Shown here one piece after another: positions 43,201 through 53,539 of a stretch of 64,000 bases of DNA. Numbering within the stretch: position 1 is the first letter of the stretch; each line of letters starts with the position of its first letter. The translations under genes were made by a program, and so were the position numbers. Location of the stretch: assembly GCA_030248065.1 (NCBI GenBank), contig JASAMV010006906.1, positions 41,798-105,797 on the forward strand, written 5' to 3'. Source of the DNA: Rhynchonema sp. JSB1_4. Lineage: Eukaryota > Nematoda > Chromadorea > Monhysterida > Xyalidae. The notes beneath the pieces were generated by a model that saw nothing but the letters and a program-made list of their open reading frames with translations, was not told the origin of the DNA and did no database searches.

Positions 43201-46200
43201 TTATGATCCACAAAGAAGTTCACCGGCACTTTGACTGTTGCTCCTCCGCCAATCAACCACTCCTCCACCATGACTTATCTGAAAGTCTCGAAACCTTTCT
43301 CAAATGATTAGGGGACCTCGATTTGCTCATTAGGCACCATATCTATGACCAAAAATCATCAAAACCACCAAACACACGACCAACTGAAAAAGTTCGAACA
43401 CTTTTGGCCGGGCCAAATCTCGACCAGGCATAAACAAATATGGCTCACACGCAAGCAATGCAAGCAAATGGCTTGTTCTGTTGTATTGCTAATTAGTGAC
43501 GTCATACCTAGCCTGCAGCCAAAGCTCAGCGCACTCGTTGCTGTCTGCTTGTAATTATAGGCATTTACATTACAGCAGCATAAGAGTTCGAACACTTTTG
43601 GCCGCCACTGTACAAAAGAAACCCGCTCGCATATTGCCGAAGGCTCGCTTGCTAATATCTTGCAAATCTCTCCGGTTCTACCTGAGATTTCATAGCGTCT
43701 TCATAGCTAATTTTTCCTCCGTTCTCTAGCTTTATTGTGTGATTTAGCACATGTGTAGGGTGCAAGTACTAAACCCAGCTTACAAGTAACATCCAGTTGT
43801 CCACATAGTACCAATGTGTTTGACTCAAGCGACAATTGTGAACCAATATACAATGTAGTAGTTCGCATTTCAGCTGAACGCGAAACATCAGCCAGCTAGC
43901 CACAGGGGCAATATGGAGACAGCAGACGTATTCATGTTGGGTGTGATCATGCTGCTGTTTTGGGCGGCTGTCATTCTCTTATTCGCTCGACCATCGTTAT
44001 TCAAGAATTTAATTCAACGATTTATTTGTTGTCGAAAAACAATTGATGATGAACCGGCAACGCCAGCGGATATTGAGTCGACGCACGCTCATCCCACTGA
44101 CTACACTGGTGAGTGAAACATTTGAGCGAGTAGTGTGAATATACACTACATGGCCACGCCATCCCAAAGCATTTGCTGCACCTATTCGCACGACACCAAT
44201 TTACTAAAGTCTAGGTATACCAAGTGCTAAATCGGTCGAAATCGTTTCCAGTTCCGACCCGTTCCAACTCGGTCCGTCGCTCGTCGTCGATGCGCGTGAG
44301 CAGTCTAACAGCCAAACATTCGATGTCGGGCGGCAACGGTGGCAAACGGTTCAAATCAAATTCGTTCAGATCAATCAGGTTCGTACCGAACAGTTTTCAT
44401 TAGCTATTTTTCTTTTTCATCATCGCAGAAAGTGCGTATTGTCCACCGTTCGATTTTGTCGACTCACAGACGGGTGGTGCATCAGGACATCATCAATGCA
44501 CGTAACTGATGAAAAGACGAGCATTCCCAATGCCAACATCGATCGATTTTCAGCGTCGATCAATCAACGCATCCAATAGTGCCGACAGTGATGAGCATGG
44601 GCCCACCAAGTGCTGCAGGCATCCTCATGGCCAGTGACGCACCAGGGCATCATCAGCCGCAATATTACGCAATCGATCCGGGTCAATCTCCTACCCCATT
44701 GTACTATTATTGCCATTCCGGGGAGCTACAGTGCCAACTCGAAGAACTCGGTCGACTACAGTCACAACAGCAACGACAACGAATCACCATATCGGCGGAA
44801 CGGGACCCGAATTTGATTCCGCTACCCGAGGAATCGGAATCTGAACTGACCCCCATGCACGGCCACAGTGCTGATGATGAGGAAAGCTCGCATGGCGCAG
44901 GAGGGACGTCGAGGAAATGCTCGCAGGACAGCGGTACACCGCGGTCGTGATGATGGATACTTGGTGGACGGACTGTAGACCGTTACGACTGTTTGTTTGG
45001 GTAACTCAAGTGCCATTCATGTATAGAATATTTGTTTACTTTGTTTTTGATTTCTTCTTATTTCTTTCATAAGAATGATAAAGTTTCCATGTGGCCTGTG
45101 CAAGTTTTGTGGCAACCTGTTTGAAGAACAGGGGAATGCTGTACACGGTACTTGTGAGTGCGGTACTAAGATTCAAACTGATACACTTCATTGGTTTGAA
45201 ATAAGCGCCCAAAATCCTCAAATAGGCCATTCGACCAACCGTAGGCGAGCAAATGGTACCAGATCTTGCGCGACGTGGCCCTTTCGAACACTTGCACCAA
45301 CATTTGATACAATTGATATCCCTCCAACGCCATCCACATGAAGGAGCACAGGAAGAAGTAGTGCAACGCGATGGCGATACCCGTGCAAACGTACTGGAAC
45401 ACAATAATTGGGATATTTGGACACTTACTGCGTGATTGTTAGTCGGTGCTGCGGGTGAAAGCATAGAGCGAGTTTTCTATTTGTCAACTCCGAAGCCAAA
45501 CGTCCGCGACGCTTGTGTGCAAAGTCCTTTGTCTGCACGGCATGCTTATGCGCTCGGCACTAATATCCAGAAGAGAAGAAAACACACGATTACCTTGTGT
45601 TCAATGGCATCAATGCCAAACAAGAATAACAGTTCGGCCACCAGTAACGTGATGCAAAGGTTACGATGGATCGTGTTGCGCGTGCACCATAGTTGTCTAA
45701 GCAGTTGGAACATTTTAGCAAAAATAATACCATGGAAAATTAAAAAAAATTCTCCAAAGCTGAATAAAACCAACCGAATAAACGTGAACACGATTATCGA
45801 GACGAACAAACAGCCGGCCGAGATGGCGCATCCAATTTTTGTGATGAATTCGAGAATGATTTTGTGTGTTTTCGGCACAGTCTCCGTGGTGAAATCGGTC
45901 AAATCCATCAGAACGGTGAAACTGGTCAAATGCGAGCACACGCATGTCGTGCGATTGTAGCCGCTCTTGCCCGGTAGCACTGCACAGCCGTCCATGCGCC
46001 AGTCGCTGGAATGGTGGGCTGGTTGATGTTTCACAAGTCAGACACCGAAAGTGACCCCACACACTTACAGTGAAGAGCGTACAATGCTTGTGCCCAAGCC
46101 AAGTCCATGCCAATGGACTTAGTACCTTCAAAGTTGATGCAGCCCTAATACGTGAACTCACCGCACGTGCGTATCCCACCAAACACAACGTGCGTTGTTC

Positions 46201-49200
46201 ACTTCTTGCCTGCGAATGTGCTCAAATGTGAACAAAGCCGGTTGATCGTTCGGTAGACGTACGCTGTATGAAACATCATTGATTGTGGCCGACACAACCT
46301 GTGCATTGACGATTGTGCGATTTCTGGCTGCAAACAGGATTTTTGTGAGTTTAGCTGTTTTGTTGGATTTCAGTTCTCAAATAAGGTTTGGGGCACGTGA
46401 CCATGTGATGCATTCGCACTGATGGTGATCTGATTCACCGTCGTCTGCGGATGCGTGCCAAACAAATTGGTTCAATATTCAGATTTCGATGTTGACTGTG
46501 AATTGCATACCAATCATCCTGTTTTCACCAAACCAACGGCGCATCAGATAGCCGCGTGCACCGCAACATAAGTATGCAACATGTGCCAAAAGTAAAACTT
46601 AAAAACACATCACCCACTTTTCCAATAATTGGCCGGACTCAACAACGAGATCAGATTCTTGTAGGTCACATATCCAACTCTGGTGGCCGTGCGACCAATG
46701 GGGTCATCCTGCGGTCCACTGCCGTGCAGTCGAGTCGGAGTGTGCTGTGGCGCGGACGAGATCAAAGCATCACCTGGAGTCAAAATCATGAATCAGCAAA
46801 CCAGTTATATGCACACGGGACTGTAATACGTACATATAAAGTCCACCCTCCTTATAGTGACATGATCAGAATCAACATGTGCTAGTACTTCATATAAAAG
46901 GTGGGATATGATTCAAAATGTCAGGTATTCAAAAACTTTCATTTTAGAATTTCACTGTCTGGATGAGAGGATCACCATAAAGAGAGAGGACTGTGGCATC
47001 AAACATCACTTACGCAGCACTCCCACATTGGGCAGCATCATGCTCAATCCAGGTGAGTCGAACATGACCTCCCTATCATCAGGTGGTTGCGTGTAGGCAT
47101 TCAGGGGTGTCCTATACGTCGTGGTGTTGTTGTCATCGTCAGGGGTGGGCCTTGGCGAATCGTCGATTTTGTGTGGCGGTTGTTTGTACACTTGCACTTG
47201 CATCGCTGTCAAACATCAATCGGATGGGTTATTGGTGTGACTCTAACCTCGTTGTACGCACAATTTTGAATGTGATGGGAAATAGGGCCCTATTGGTACA
47301 TATGTACTATGTATGTATACATATGTACCCATAGCAGCTAACAGTGTTGTGTTGTGGTGACCCTTTTGAGGCGCTGATCTGTAGCCATTACGAACAATAA
47401 ATCCACTGCTCGCGTTTCAGCAGATTTTACAAACTCACATATACCATACATATCAAGAACGAACCCAAATTCTCGAACGCGAATTGCTTGGTATCCTCAG
47501 GCCGCGTCTGTGTTGCCGCCATGAACTTCGACAACAACTGTGCGCCACTATCCAATTGTCCGATCAAATTGGTCACGGCGACTTTACGTGTCTCCGATGG
47601 TATGTCAGTCCAGGCAGCGTTGTACTGGTCACCCAAAAGGATGTCAGACGCGTTGCCGACAAGCTGAAATATTAGCCAGCAGGCCGTGTGGATAATTTTT
47701 AACACCCCCGCCCGATTTGTCAAGGCAACTCACGGCAGTCATTGTAATCACAGTGTTGGTGCGTTGGTCAAGTTGTTGTGGCGTGCTCTCTGATGAGGGC
47801 GTTTTCTGCTTGAGCGGCTCGAGCAACCCATTTGTGATTCTGGAATTTATGAATAATATCAGACAATATTTTGGACCTTCTTTTTGATCGGAACCCGCAC
47901 TTTAGGTCACTATTATTTTAGAGCGCTGATCAAAAGGCCAGGAAGCAAAATGTCGCAAAAAATATTCACAATGTGGAAGAGGTCATAACTCATAGGTCAC
48001 CAGAAGGCACACTGTCCTGTACGTACAGTGGTAAGTGCGATTTCTGGCATCGTGGCCAACACCAGTGTAACAGATCGAAGGCCTATTCCGCTGGGCTAAC
48101 TCTGACGGCTGTGTCGTTATACTTGTTGTCACGACCATCTTGCTGGTGACTTGATCTAGCGATCTTGATCGCAGAAGAAACCAGGAAACAGAAACCCAGT
48201 GCCGTTGACTAACTGCAATGTTCCGAGCACATCTCCCCCATATGCCCCGGCCTTGTCGTTGTCGTATTTGTGCAACAATTCAACCAATTCCTTGGCGACA
48301 TGCAAGTTCGTGGTTTGATTGTCCCTGGTCACTTCATTGCTGAGAACATCAATGAATTCGTGATGACATTCGGACAGGTCCGGGCCTGAGTCGTCAAACA
48401 CGGCCCGTTGCCGAGATGGATCGTACACGCACGACCAGTACGCGTAGCCTGGGTGATGTTTCAAGGTTCAATTATCTAGATTTAGCAGTGCATGCGGTAT
48501 TTTCTAATTGGAGGCGAATGGTGTGACTCATGCATGCGCAAGAAATTGCTTTGCCAATCGATAAAAGGACGAACTAACCTACTGACATGTTTGCTTGCGC
48601 ACCATTTCATATTCATAGCACCGTAACGAAAACAACTGTCGAAACAAACCAAAAAATCTTTCTATTTCAATAAAATCGCAGACGTTTCACGTCATTATGT
48701 AAAAAACCAACAAATAACTTTACAATCAACAACAAAAACATTCACCTTTGGTCGGTTTCGGACACGACTCCTTGGTCCTGGTGCCAACCCTGGTTCTCAG
48801 CCATCTGATGTTTCGCTTGGTTGTCGCTGCGCACCACAGTTCGTCGTTCGTTTTCGCCGTGGTGATGGATGGCCTGATGATTGGATGGTAGGGGGTGACA
48901 CTGGGTCGCGGTCTCGGCCCGGAATAGTCAGGGGTCGTGGTCTGCTCAGAGGTGTAGGCAGGTTGAGGGGTGGTGTTAGGCAGAACAGGTATAGGAGGAG
49001 TTGGAGGATTGGTGTAGTGGAATAGTGAAGTGTCGGTTGGATGCAGTTCAGTGGTGGTTGCTTGAGGCCAGGAGTCAGGCCATGTGAATACATTCGGTGT
49101 TGAAACATCACCAGCACCAGTGAAATCGCTGAAAATGAAAGCAGACCAATTTTGCAAGAAGCTACAAGGAGAAAAAGAGATACCATTTCGGAAAAAATTC

Positions 49201-52200
49201 AAGAACTTTGTTCAGATTTGCTGGTTTACATTAAAATAGAACAAACGTCACAACATCGATAAAGCAGAAAATATAGATGCGCTCCAAATATGATGCACAT
49301 AAGCAAAATGGGGAAGACAAAGGACGGAGCAAAAGAATGCCCAAAAAGCACCCGAGTTCTTTTCTTTGTGTCGGCAACCTTTCGTTTGTCGTATTCTTCG
49401 TCTCAAAATCCACTTCAGTTGCATTTTGTAACTGATCAGTTGTCGTTTCAAGAGGCATCGACGCAAAAACGTGTTTTTCGACAATTTGAAAATCTCCCGA
49501 AGAACGGTTGTTGTCTCCACCCAGTGAGAAGGTTTTGAGAATTCGGCTATAAACAAAATGGCAAGCAAGTTGGGAAAGAAATCAGTCAGTCACACCATGG
49601 GAAGAATGTGCATGCGGGAAAGAATGGGGAAGAAAACAAATGTGGGGATGGAAAAATACAATATGTGGGAAAGAAAAGCAAAAAATGCATGCGAAAGCTG
49701 GGATGCACAGACATAAGCTGATGAAAACGGAACGATAATTTTTACAAAACTTACGGAGGCCATGTGAATGGATTGGATTGAATCGTTGGACCTTGGCCTT
49801 GCTCAGTTGGCGGCGGAACAGTTTCGGGCAAACCATCTGCACCAAGTACGAGTCTGTTTGTCTTTTTTTATGCATCAGCTTGCTCAAAATATTCAAAATC
49901 TTCCAACACCACCAACCGAGGAGCGTGTATTCACAGGCGAACGGCAGTCGTTGTTGACAGTCAGTGTTCATCCAAGCACTTTGTGGTTGCGTGTCGGTTC
50001 GATTCACGTACCGTCGATTGGCGACACATCGATGTGGTTCGGGCACTGCTGACACACCCGGCTGACGCACGCCCGTCGTACTTGGCGTGAAGGAACTCAG
50101 TTGCGAATTGCCGGGACTGAAATGTGCCATATGGGGGGAGGGTTGATATCTTAAAGACACATTGCACCCAGATTCATGCTTTGAAACTGGTATGGAACTG
50201 GTTAATAAGCGACTGCTACTGTTCTTAGTGAAAATATTAGTGTATCAACGGTGTTGAGACGACTGACGTGAATTTCAGCGGCGAGCCATCGGGCCATTCG
50301 AAACCGCCATCGCGTTTGGCACGCAGACCGATCCAGAACGCTGGCTGAAATTTTCACGCAAATTTTTTTAGACAACATGAACAAAGTTGACAATTTTGAG
50401 CAACAAACCACGCCCGGCACGGCAATTGATTCCACCATCACCGAATAATGGCCAATGTTGTCGAACGGCCCAGCCAGCTCACCACCCTTCAGATTGCATT
50501 GCATTCGGGCTTGTTCGTGTGTCCGCGCTGGAAATGGAGCACTGAGATGGAGTTTGTCGTCGTCTTTATGGCAACGTTGAAATTAAGTAATCCTGGCCAA
50601 CCGTTTTTACCCCCCACTCTCCCGCTAAAGCCCTATCCGTACTGGCCATGTCACGCAAAGTTTGTTTTGACAGGTAATAGTAGAAAAACTACAGTATTTC
50701 GTTGGTCAAAATTAGTGACACCAGAAATACCCTTCAGCGCAAAAGACACGTGACCAAGTCAGAGCAGGAAGAATGCCCGTCGAACTTACCGGACAATAGA
50801 AATTACCCCACAACATAGTCGTACCAAACCAACACCTCACCATTGACATCCAATTCATAACATCGATTCCTGACCCTTGTGCCCCGTTCACAGCCCAACT
50901 TTCGTCCATCCACACATCTGACGCGATATCGCAAATAGTTGAGTGTGCCGGGACGACACGGATTGGTGGGGAAGAGGGTGGACAGCGGGGGAAGACGACA
51001 AGCGGTACGACCTTGGCACCTGAAAAGACAACAATTTGAAGATGGCACCTGAAGGCGGGCATTTTCGTTTCTCTTTATGAAACAGGCAAAACGATGGTCT
51101 GCGTGATTCGAGCTCACATGTGCATGTATGCCTTTGGCTGACGGCAAATGTGACTGATATATAGTTTCAACACGTTGGTTTTGTATTGGTCGCACAATGA
51201 CTATATGAGAATCCATCCAAAATTTTTCCTTATTCCCAAGCCCAAAATTCAATTCCTCGCCCCCCTTCTCCCCTCATTTTTAAAATTTTTTTTTTTCTAA
51301 TTTTTTTTTAAAAAAAAAAAAGTTCTTTTTTTTTTCTAATTTTTTTTTTGTGTTTTTTATCCAAAAATGGTATGTGGCAAAACGTGAAACATCAGCAGGT
51401 CAACTCAGTCTAAGCTTTCCGTTATTATGCGTCGTGGTATCGACAGTGCTAACTGGATTTATCCCTACCTACTGTACATAACTACTGATGAATGCACCAA
51501 TGCTGGTGATGAGCCACCAATTCGACTTCGAAACATCACATTTCGTTATAGTGCACCACGATTCCGTTATTCTGCGTGCACCCACCTTTGTCTAATCACA
51601 TTGAGCGCATTGTCAGTGACACAGTCCAATTCATTCGGTTGTAGTCCATCGGCACATTCCAGGGGCACAGGTTGACTTGGCATGCCATACAGTGCCATAT
51701 CGACCAGGATTACCGGGGTGCCAGTCTGACCGGGCAGTTTGGGCGAACATTCGTGACTGATTGTGTCGGATGAACAGGCTATGAACTCCGTTTGCTCGGC
51801 TGAAACATTTGAATGGTTGGGGCATTGTGGGACATAGCGAAATCTGAATAGTGCCGTGCACATGATCACAATGTGCACTTCCATTTTTGCAGCAACCACT
51901 CTTCAAACGACTGCTTTGATACGCCCAGGGCGGCAACATCAGTGCATAACAGGGGGCATAATGCACACCCGGCGGCACTGCACAAAACAGTCGCAACAAG
52001 GTTATATGAACTGCACCAATGTTCGGAATCTATTTCATTTCATGAGTGAAACATCAGCTTACGTGGCACACTGGGATCGGGCGCAAATTCACAATTGAAC
52101 CCTGCGTATCCTTTCGGACATTGACATTGATAGTCGAATAAGGGAGGTTTCGTGTCTGCGGCGAGCTCTGCAAATTGTTTATTTACAGATGGTGTGTCCT

Positions 52201-53490
52201 CTTTTTGGTGAGCCCCAATGTTGGGGATAGTGCGACACTGTGAACATCTTCAACTATATATTTTTGCCACTGCCGTTTAGCCAGTGAGTGGCTGATTAGA
52301 CCGCAATTGGCTGGTCTCAATGAAGTCACTACCATGTGAAGAAGAAAAACTGTACCTGGTACCATCTGATGTTTCACCCACCTGGTGGCACACGTTCATC
52401 CATTTCACACATGTACATGTTCTGTTCGCTGTCACAATTGCGTGCGTGCCATTGACTGAAGTTTGAGGCAGAGCTCAGCGCGATGCACGCCTCTGTAACG
52501 TGGACCATACATTGAGGAATTGAGAGGCGCATCGGAAACTTACACCACCAGTTACGGGAGCGAGAACACGCCAGGTTTTATGTAAAACTGAGTTATCGGT
52601 CCAGTACGATTCAGTCTCGCTAGACCGATCCGTCGATCGGTTCGCGGTCCAAATGGCCTGATCACCAAGTTTGACAACAATCGATGTTTCTGCCGCTACA
52701 ACGTCTTTCGCCGTTGAATTCGGGGTGCATAAATTCATAAAAAAGAACCCAACTATGTACATATACATACTGTATGTATGTAATACACTTAGTATAATAC
52801 CTGAGAATAGCACATTTGATGCGGGCTCGGCCGGACCCCAGAAATACGTTTCGATAATGTCATTGGTGGTGTTGTGTTTCCAAATCCAAGTGACCGCATT
52901 TCGTCGACCAACCGCGCGACCCGCTGTCCACACACGGCGATCGGACGGGAACGGCACTGGAATAATGGACTCGTTGTTGCACTGATATTGACTCTGTGAA
53001 ACGTCAGCCAACCGCTTGCCTGCTGGCTGATGTTTCACAAATGGGCGGGGTGCACAAAGCATTTCTTGCAGTGACTGATACCTGGTCGCAAATTATAGCA
53101 GCAAATCTAGTAAATAGCGTTTAACAAGACAGTTACGTGATCAAGGCAAAGTCGATCCGATGCCGATTGATCCCCAAGTTTGATATTGGTCAAGCACAAA
53201 TCCAAATGCCACTCATTTCTCACCTTTCCCAAATTTCGCCACCAACAGCGTCTGTATGAATTCCCGTTCAAACTGTGAGCCGATATCCACCAAATCAGCT
53301 CCCAGTGTGGCACAATGCGTGTTGGCCGGCAGCCATTGTACAGGGTTGTCGAAAAGTCGATAGCACCGTTGATTGTAGGACGTGAACTCGTTTGGACAGA
53401 GCGAGTCGGCGACATTCTGGGACACCCTGTAGCATGTGCCACCATTCTCACATGGCGTGTCGTCACACGGTACTACGGCACTCGATAGGA
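35147..53490 (-). CDS. Latrophilin-like adhesion GPCR, multi-exon
   Basis: More than 20 minus-strand exons can be followed through 18 kb. N- to C-terminal: EGF-like C-x4-C-x-N-G-G-T-C segment and C-type lectin domain (from 53490), second lectin exons, EGF-like exon, SUEL/galactose-binding lectin, third C-type lectin, Thr/Pro-rich stalk, hormone-receptor domain, GAIN domain with GPS, seven transmembrane helices of the adhesion class, and a cytoplasmic tail ending at 35147. In the 7TM part R-N-T-I-H-R-N-L-C and the G-M-F-I-F-I-F-H motif are typical of latrophilins. Known latrophilins bind teneurins/FLRTs and act in neural and developmental signalling. The lectin/EGF additions resemble nematode LAT-2-type receptors, as I remember them. 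The first exon and signal peptide are not located; a possible upstream exon lies near 53540-53720. Confidence 0.85.
39400..41083. mobile_element. 1.7-kb long-TIR non-autonomous DNA transposon
   Basis: The ends are inverted repeats of about 200-250 bp (39400-39615 and 40835-41083), starting ATCATGTTAGTCTG, with the outer part itself containing tandem TTAGTCTGTTTTG units. Conserved inner blocks are ATGAGCACGATCCTATCTT and CACACTGC(T)GCGTGCAAA in inverse orientation. The interior carries a tRNA-like sequence and a ~110-bp tandem repeat but no transposase. It lies in the large receptor intron. Confidence 0.85.
40305..40755 (+). repeat. ~110-bp tandem repeat, four copies
   Basis: Copies begin near 40311, 40420, 40527 and 40639 with CGTTTCGT followed by GGCAAAGCCTAAAAA, TAGGATATGGAC, GGTCCACAAATTT and GCCAAAACAGCG. 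Copies are about 90 percent alike by eye. The array is inside the long-TIR element. Confidence 0.88.
42138..43610. mobile_element. Tc1/mariner-type fold-back element with ~400-bp inverted arms and TA duplication
   Basis: Begins CAGTGGCGGCCAAAAGTG and ends with its inverse, flanked on both sides by TA (42136-42137 and 43611-43612). The inverted arms reach to about 42545 and 43180. A second copy of the terminal motif (GGCCAAAAGTGTTCGAAC) lies ~200 bp inside each end, an IR/DR-like arrangement seen in Tc1 elements. The ~640-bp centre has no transposase frame, so it is non-autonomous. Confidence 0.92.
43913..44950 (+). CDS. Nested gene in the receptor intron: single-pass membrane protein, exon ends partly uncertain
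   Basis: Exon 1 (43913-44111) starts M-E-T-A-D-V and has one transmembrane helix (residues ~6-28: F-M-L-G-V-I-M-L-L-F-W-A-A-V-I-L-L-F), then a C-C membrane-proximal pair and an acidic/Pro tail, ending at donor ACTG|GTGAGT. Exon 2 (44252-44380) follows TTTCCAG with matching phase and is Ser/Arg-rich. A further exon follows a CATCGCAG acceptor at 44429. Downstream to 44950 an acidic Ser/Glu-rich frame (P-L-P-E-E-S-E-S-E-L) is plausible as the C-terminus, but I could not connect it in phase with certainty. Transcribed opposite to the receptor. Family unknown. Confidence 0.55.
45240..46773 (-). CDS. GAIN-B, GPS cleavage site and TM1-TM3 exons
   Basis: Exon 46618-46773 is GAIN subdomain B. Exon 46162-46327 ends C-V-W-W-D-T, and exon 45775-46005 gives the GPS: D-G-C ... 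C-V-C-S-H-L-T-S-F, with the autocleavage bond between L and T. TM1 follows. Exon 45594-45696 holds R-N-T-I-H-R-N-L-C and TM2. Exon 45240-45393 holds TM3 with M-A-L-E-G-Y-Q-L-Y. All GPS cysteines, both Trp and the H-L-T tripeptide are kept, so the receptor should self-cleave. Confidence 0.85.
47014..49128 (-). CDS. Stalk, hormone-receptor domain and GAIN subdomain A exons
   Basis: Exon 48746-49128 is a Thr/Pro-rich stalk ending in the first half of a HormR domain. Exon 48214-48448 supplies Y-A-Y-W-S-C ... D-L-S-E-C and the first GAIN helices. Exons 47734-47839, 47450-47663 and 47014-47206 continue the GAIN domain; N-A-S-D-I-L-L ... A-A-W-T-D-I-P matches the latrophilin GAIN A helices. Phases join cleanly at 48214/47839. 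Confidence 0.75.
49917..50527 (-). CDS. Third C-type lectin domain exons
   Basis: Exon 50412-50527 reads T-H-E-Q-A-R-M-Q-C-N-L-K-G-G-E-L-A, exon 50268-50344 reads F-W-I-G-L-R ... F-E-W-P-D-G-S-P-L, and the exon ending at 49917 reads W-M-N-T-D-C-Q-Q-R-L-P-F-A-C-E-Y. These are the WIGL, W-DG and C-terminal cysteine motifs of a C-type lectin fold in the right order. The start of the last exon (near 50150) is approximate. Confidence 0.75.
50807..51799 (-). CDS. SUEL-type (galactose-binding) lectin exons of the adhesion GPCR
   Basis: Two exons (51586-51799 and 50807-51019) join as N-V-I-R-Q-R-C-Q-G-R-T-A-C-R-L, the signature core of the rhamnose/galactose-binding lectin domain of latrophilins. 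Upstream are I-L-V-D-M-A-L-Y-G and C-V-T-D-N-A-L, downstream Y-L-R-Y-R-V-R-C-V-D-G. The second exon then begins the third C-type lectin domain (C-E-R-G-T-R-V-R-N-R-C-Y-E-L). Confidence 0.8.
52063..52167 (-). CDS. EGF-like exon of the adhesion GPCR
   Basis: The exon encodes an EGF-like ending: Y-Q-C-Q-C-P-K-G-Y-A-G-F-N-C-E. It is bounded by acceptor TTTGCAG and donor GTAAG; the donor is followed at once by CTGATGTTTCAC, the recurrent intron motif of this locus. Confidence 0.7.
52382..53490 (-). CDS. N-terminal EGF/C-type lectin exons of the adhesion GPCR
   Basis: Exon 53224-53490 has C-D-D-T-P-C-E-N-G-G-T-C followed by the start of a C-type lectin domain (L-C-P ... C-Y-R-L-F-D, C-A-T-L-G-A-D-L-V-D-I). 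Exon 52801-52993 continues with W-x-A-G-R ... W-I-W-K, and exon 52382-52492 has the lectin-type ending W-H-A-R-N-C-D-S-E-Q-N-M-Y-M-C-E. A K-L-G-D-Q segment occurs in two neighbouring exons (near 53170 and 52670), suggesting a duplicated module. Which exons combine into one or two lectin domains is not certain. Calcium-site residues (E-P-N/W-N-D) are not clearly kept. Confidence 0.65.
52994..53038 (-). other. 45-nt intron (or in-frame insert) bounded by 16-bp inverted repeats
   Basis: On the minus strand the segment starts GTGAAACATCAGCCA and ends TGGCTGACGTTTCACAG. Counting the preceding T, the arms TGTGAAACATCAGCCA and its counterpart match at 15 of 16 positions. GT and AG lie at its ends, but its length is divisible by three and contains no stop, so it could also be translated. 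It looks like a small hairpin insertion that serves as an intron. Confidence 0.6.
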
Positions 53491-53539
53491 CTGAAACATC
53501 AGCTGGGTGGTTGTTGGTGTTTTGCACACCTATTGCTTA

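Larger units (their letters stand above)
37212..43912. other. Part of the 8-kb TM3-TM4 intron: transposon-rich, no receptor exon
   Basis: The receptor has no exon between 37212 and 45239. Apart from the two inverted-repeat elements and the tandem repeat listed separately, I see only short frames. A tRNA-like sequence with an A-box TAGTGGTCAAAGG lies on the minus strand near 39900-39826. GT-rich microsatellite sequence lies at 39958-40025. Confidence 0.6.

Noticed and set aside
46260..46327. TGATGTTTCA at about 46272 as an intron end
   Set aside because: Here the motif lies in open GAIN-domain coding sequence, so it was not counted as an intron-end example; similar coding matches occur near 49100 and 58690.
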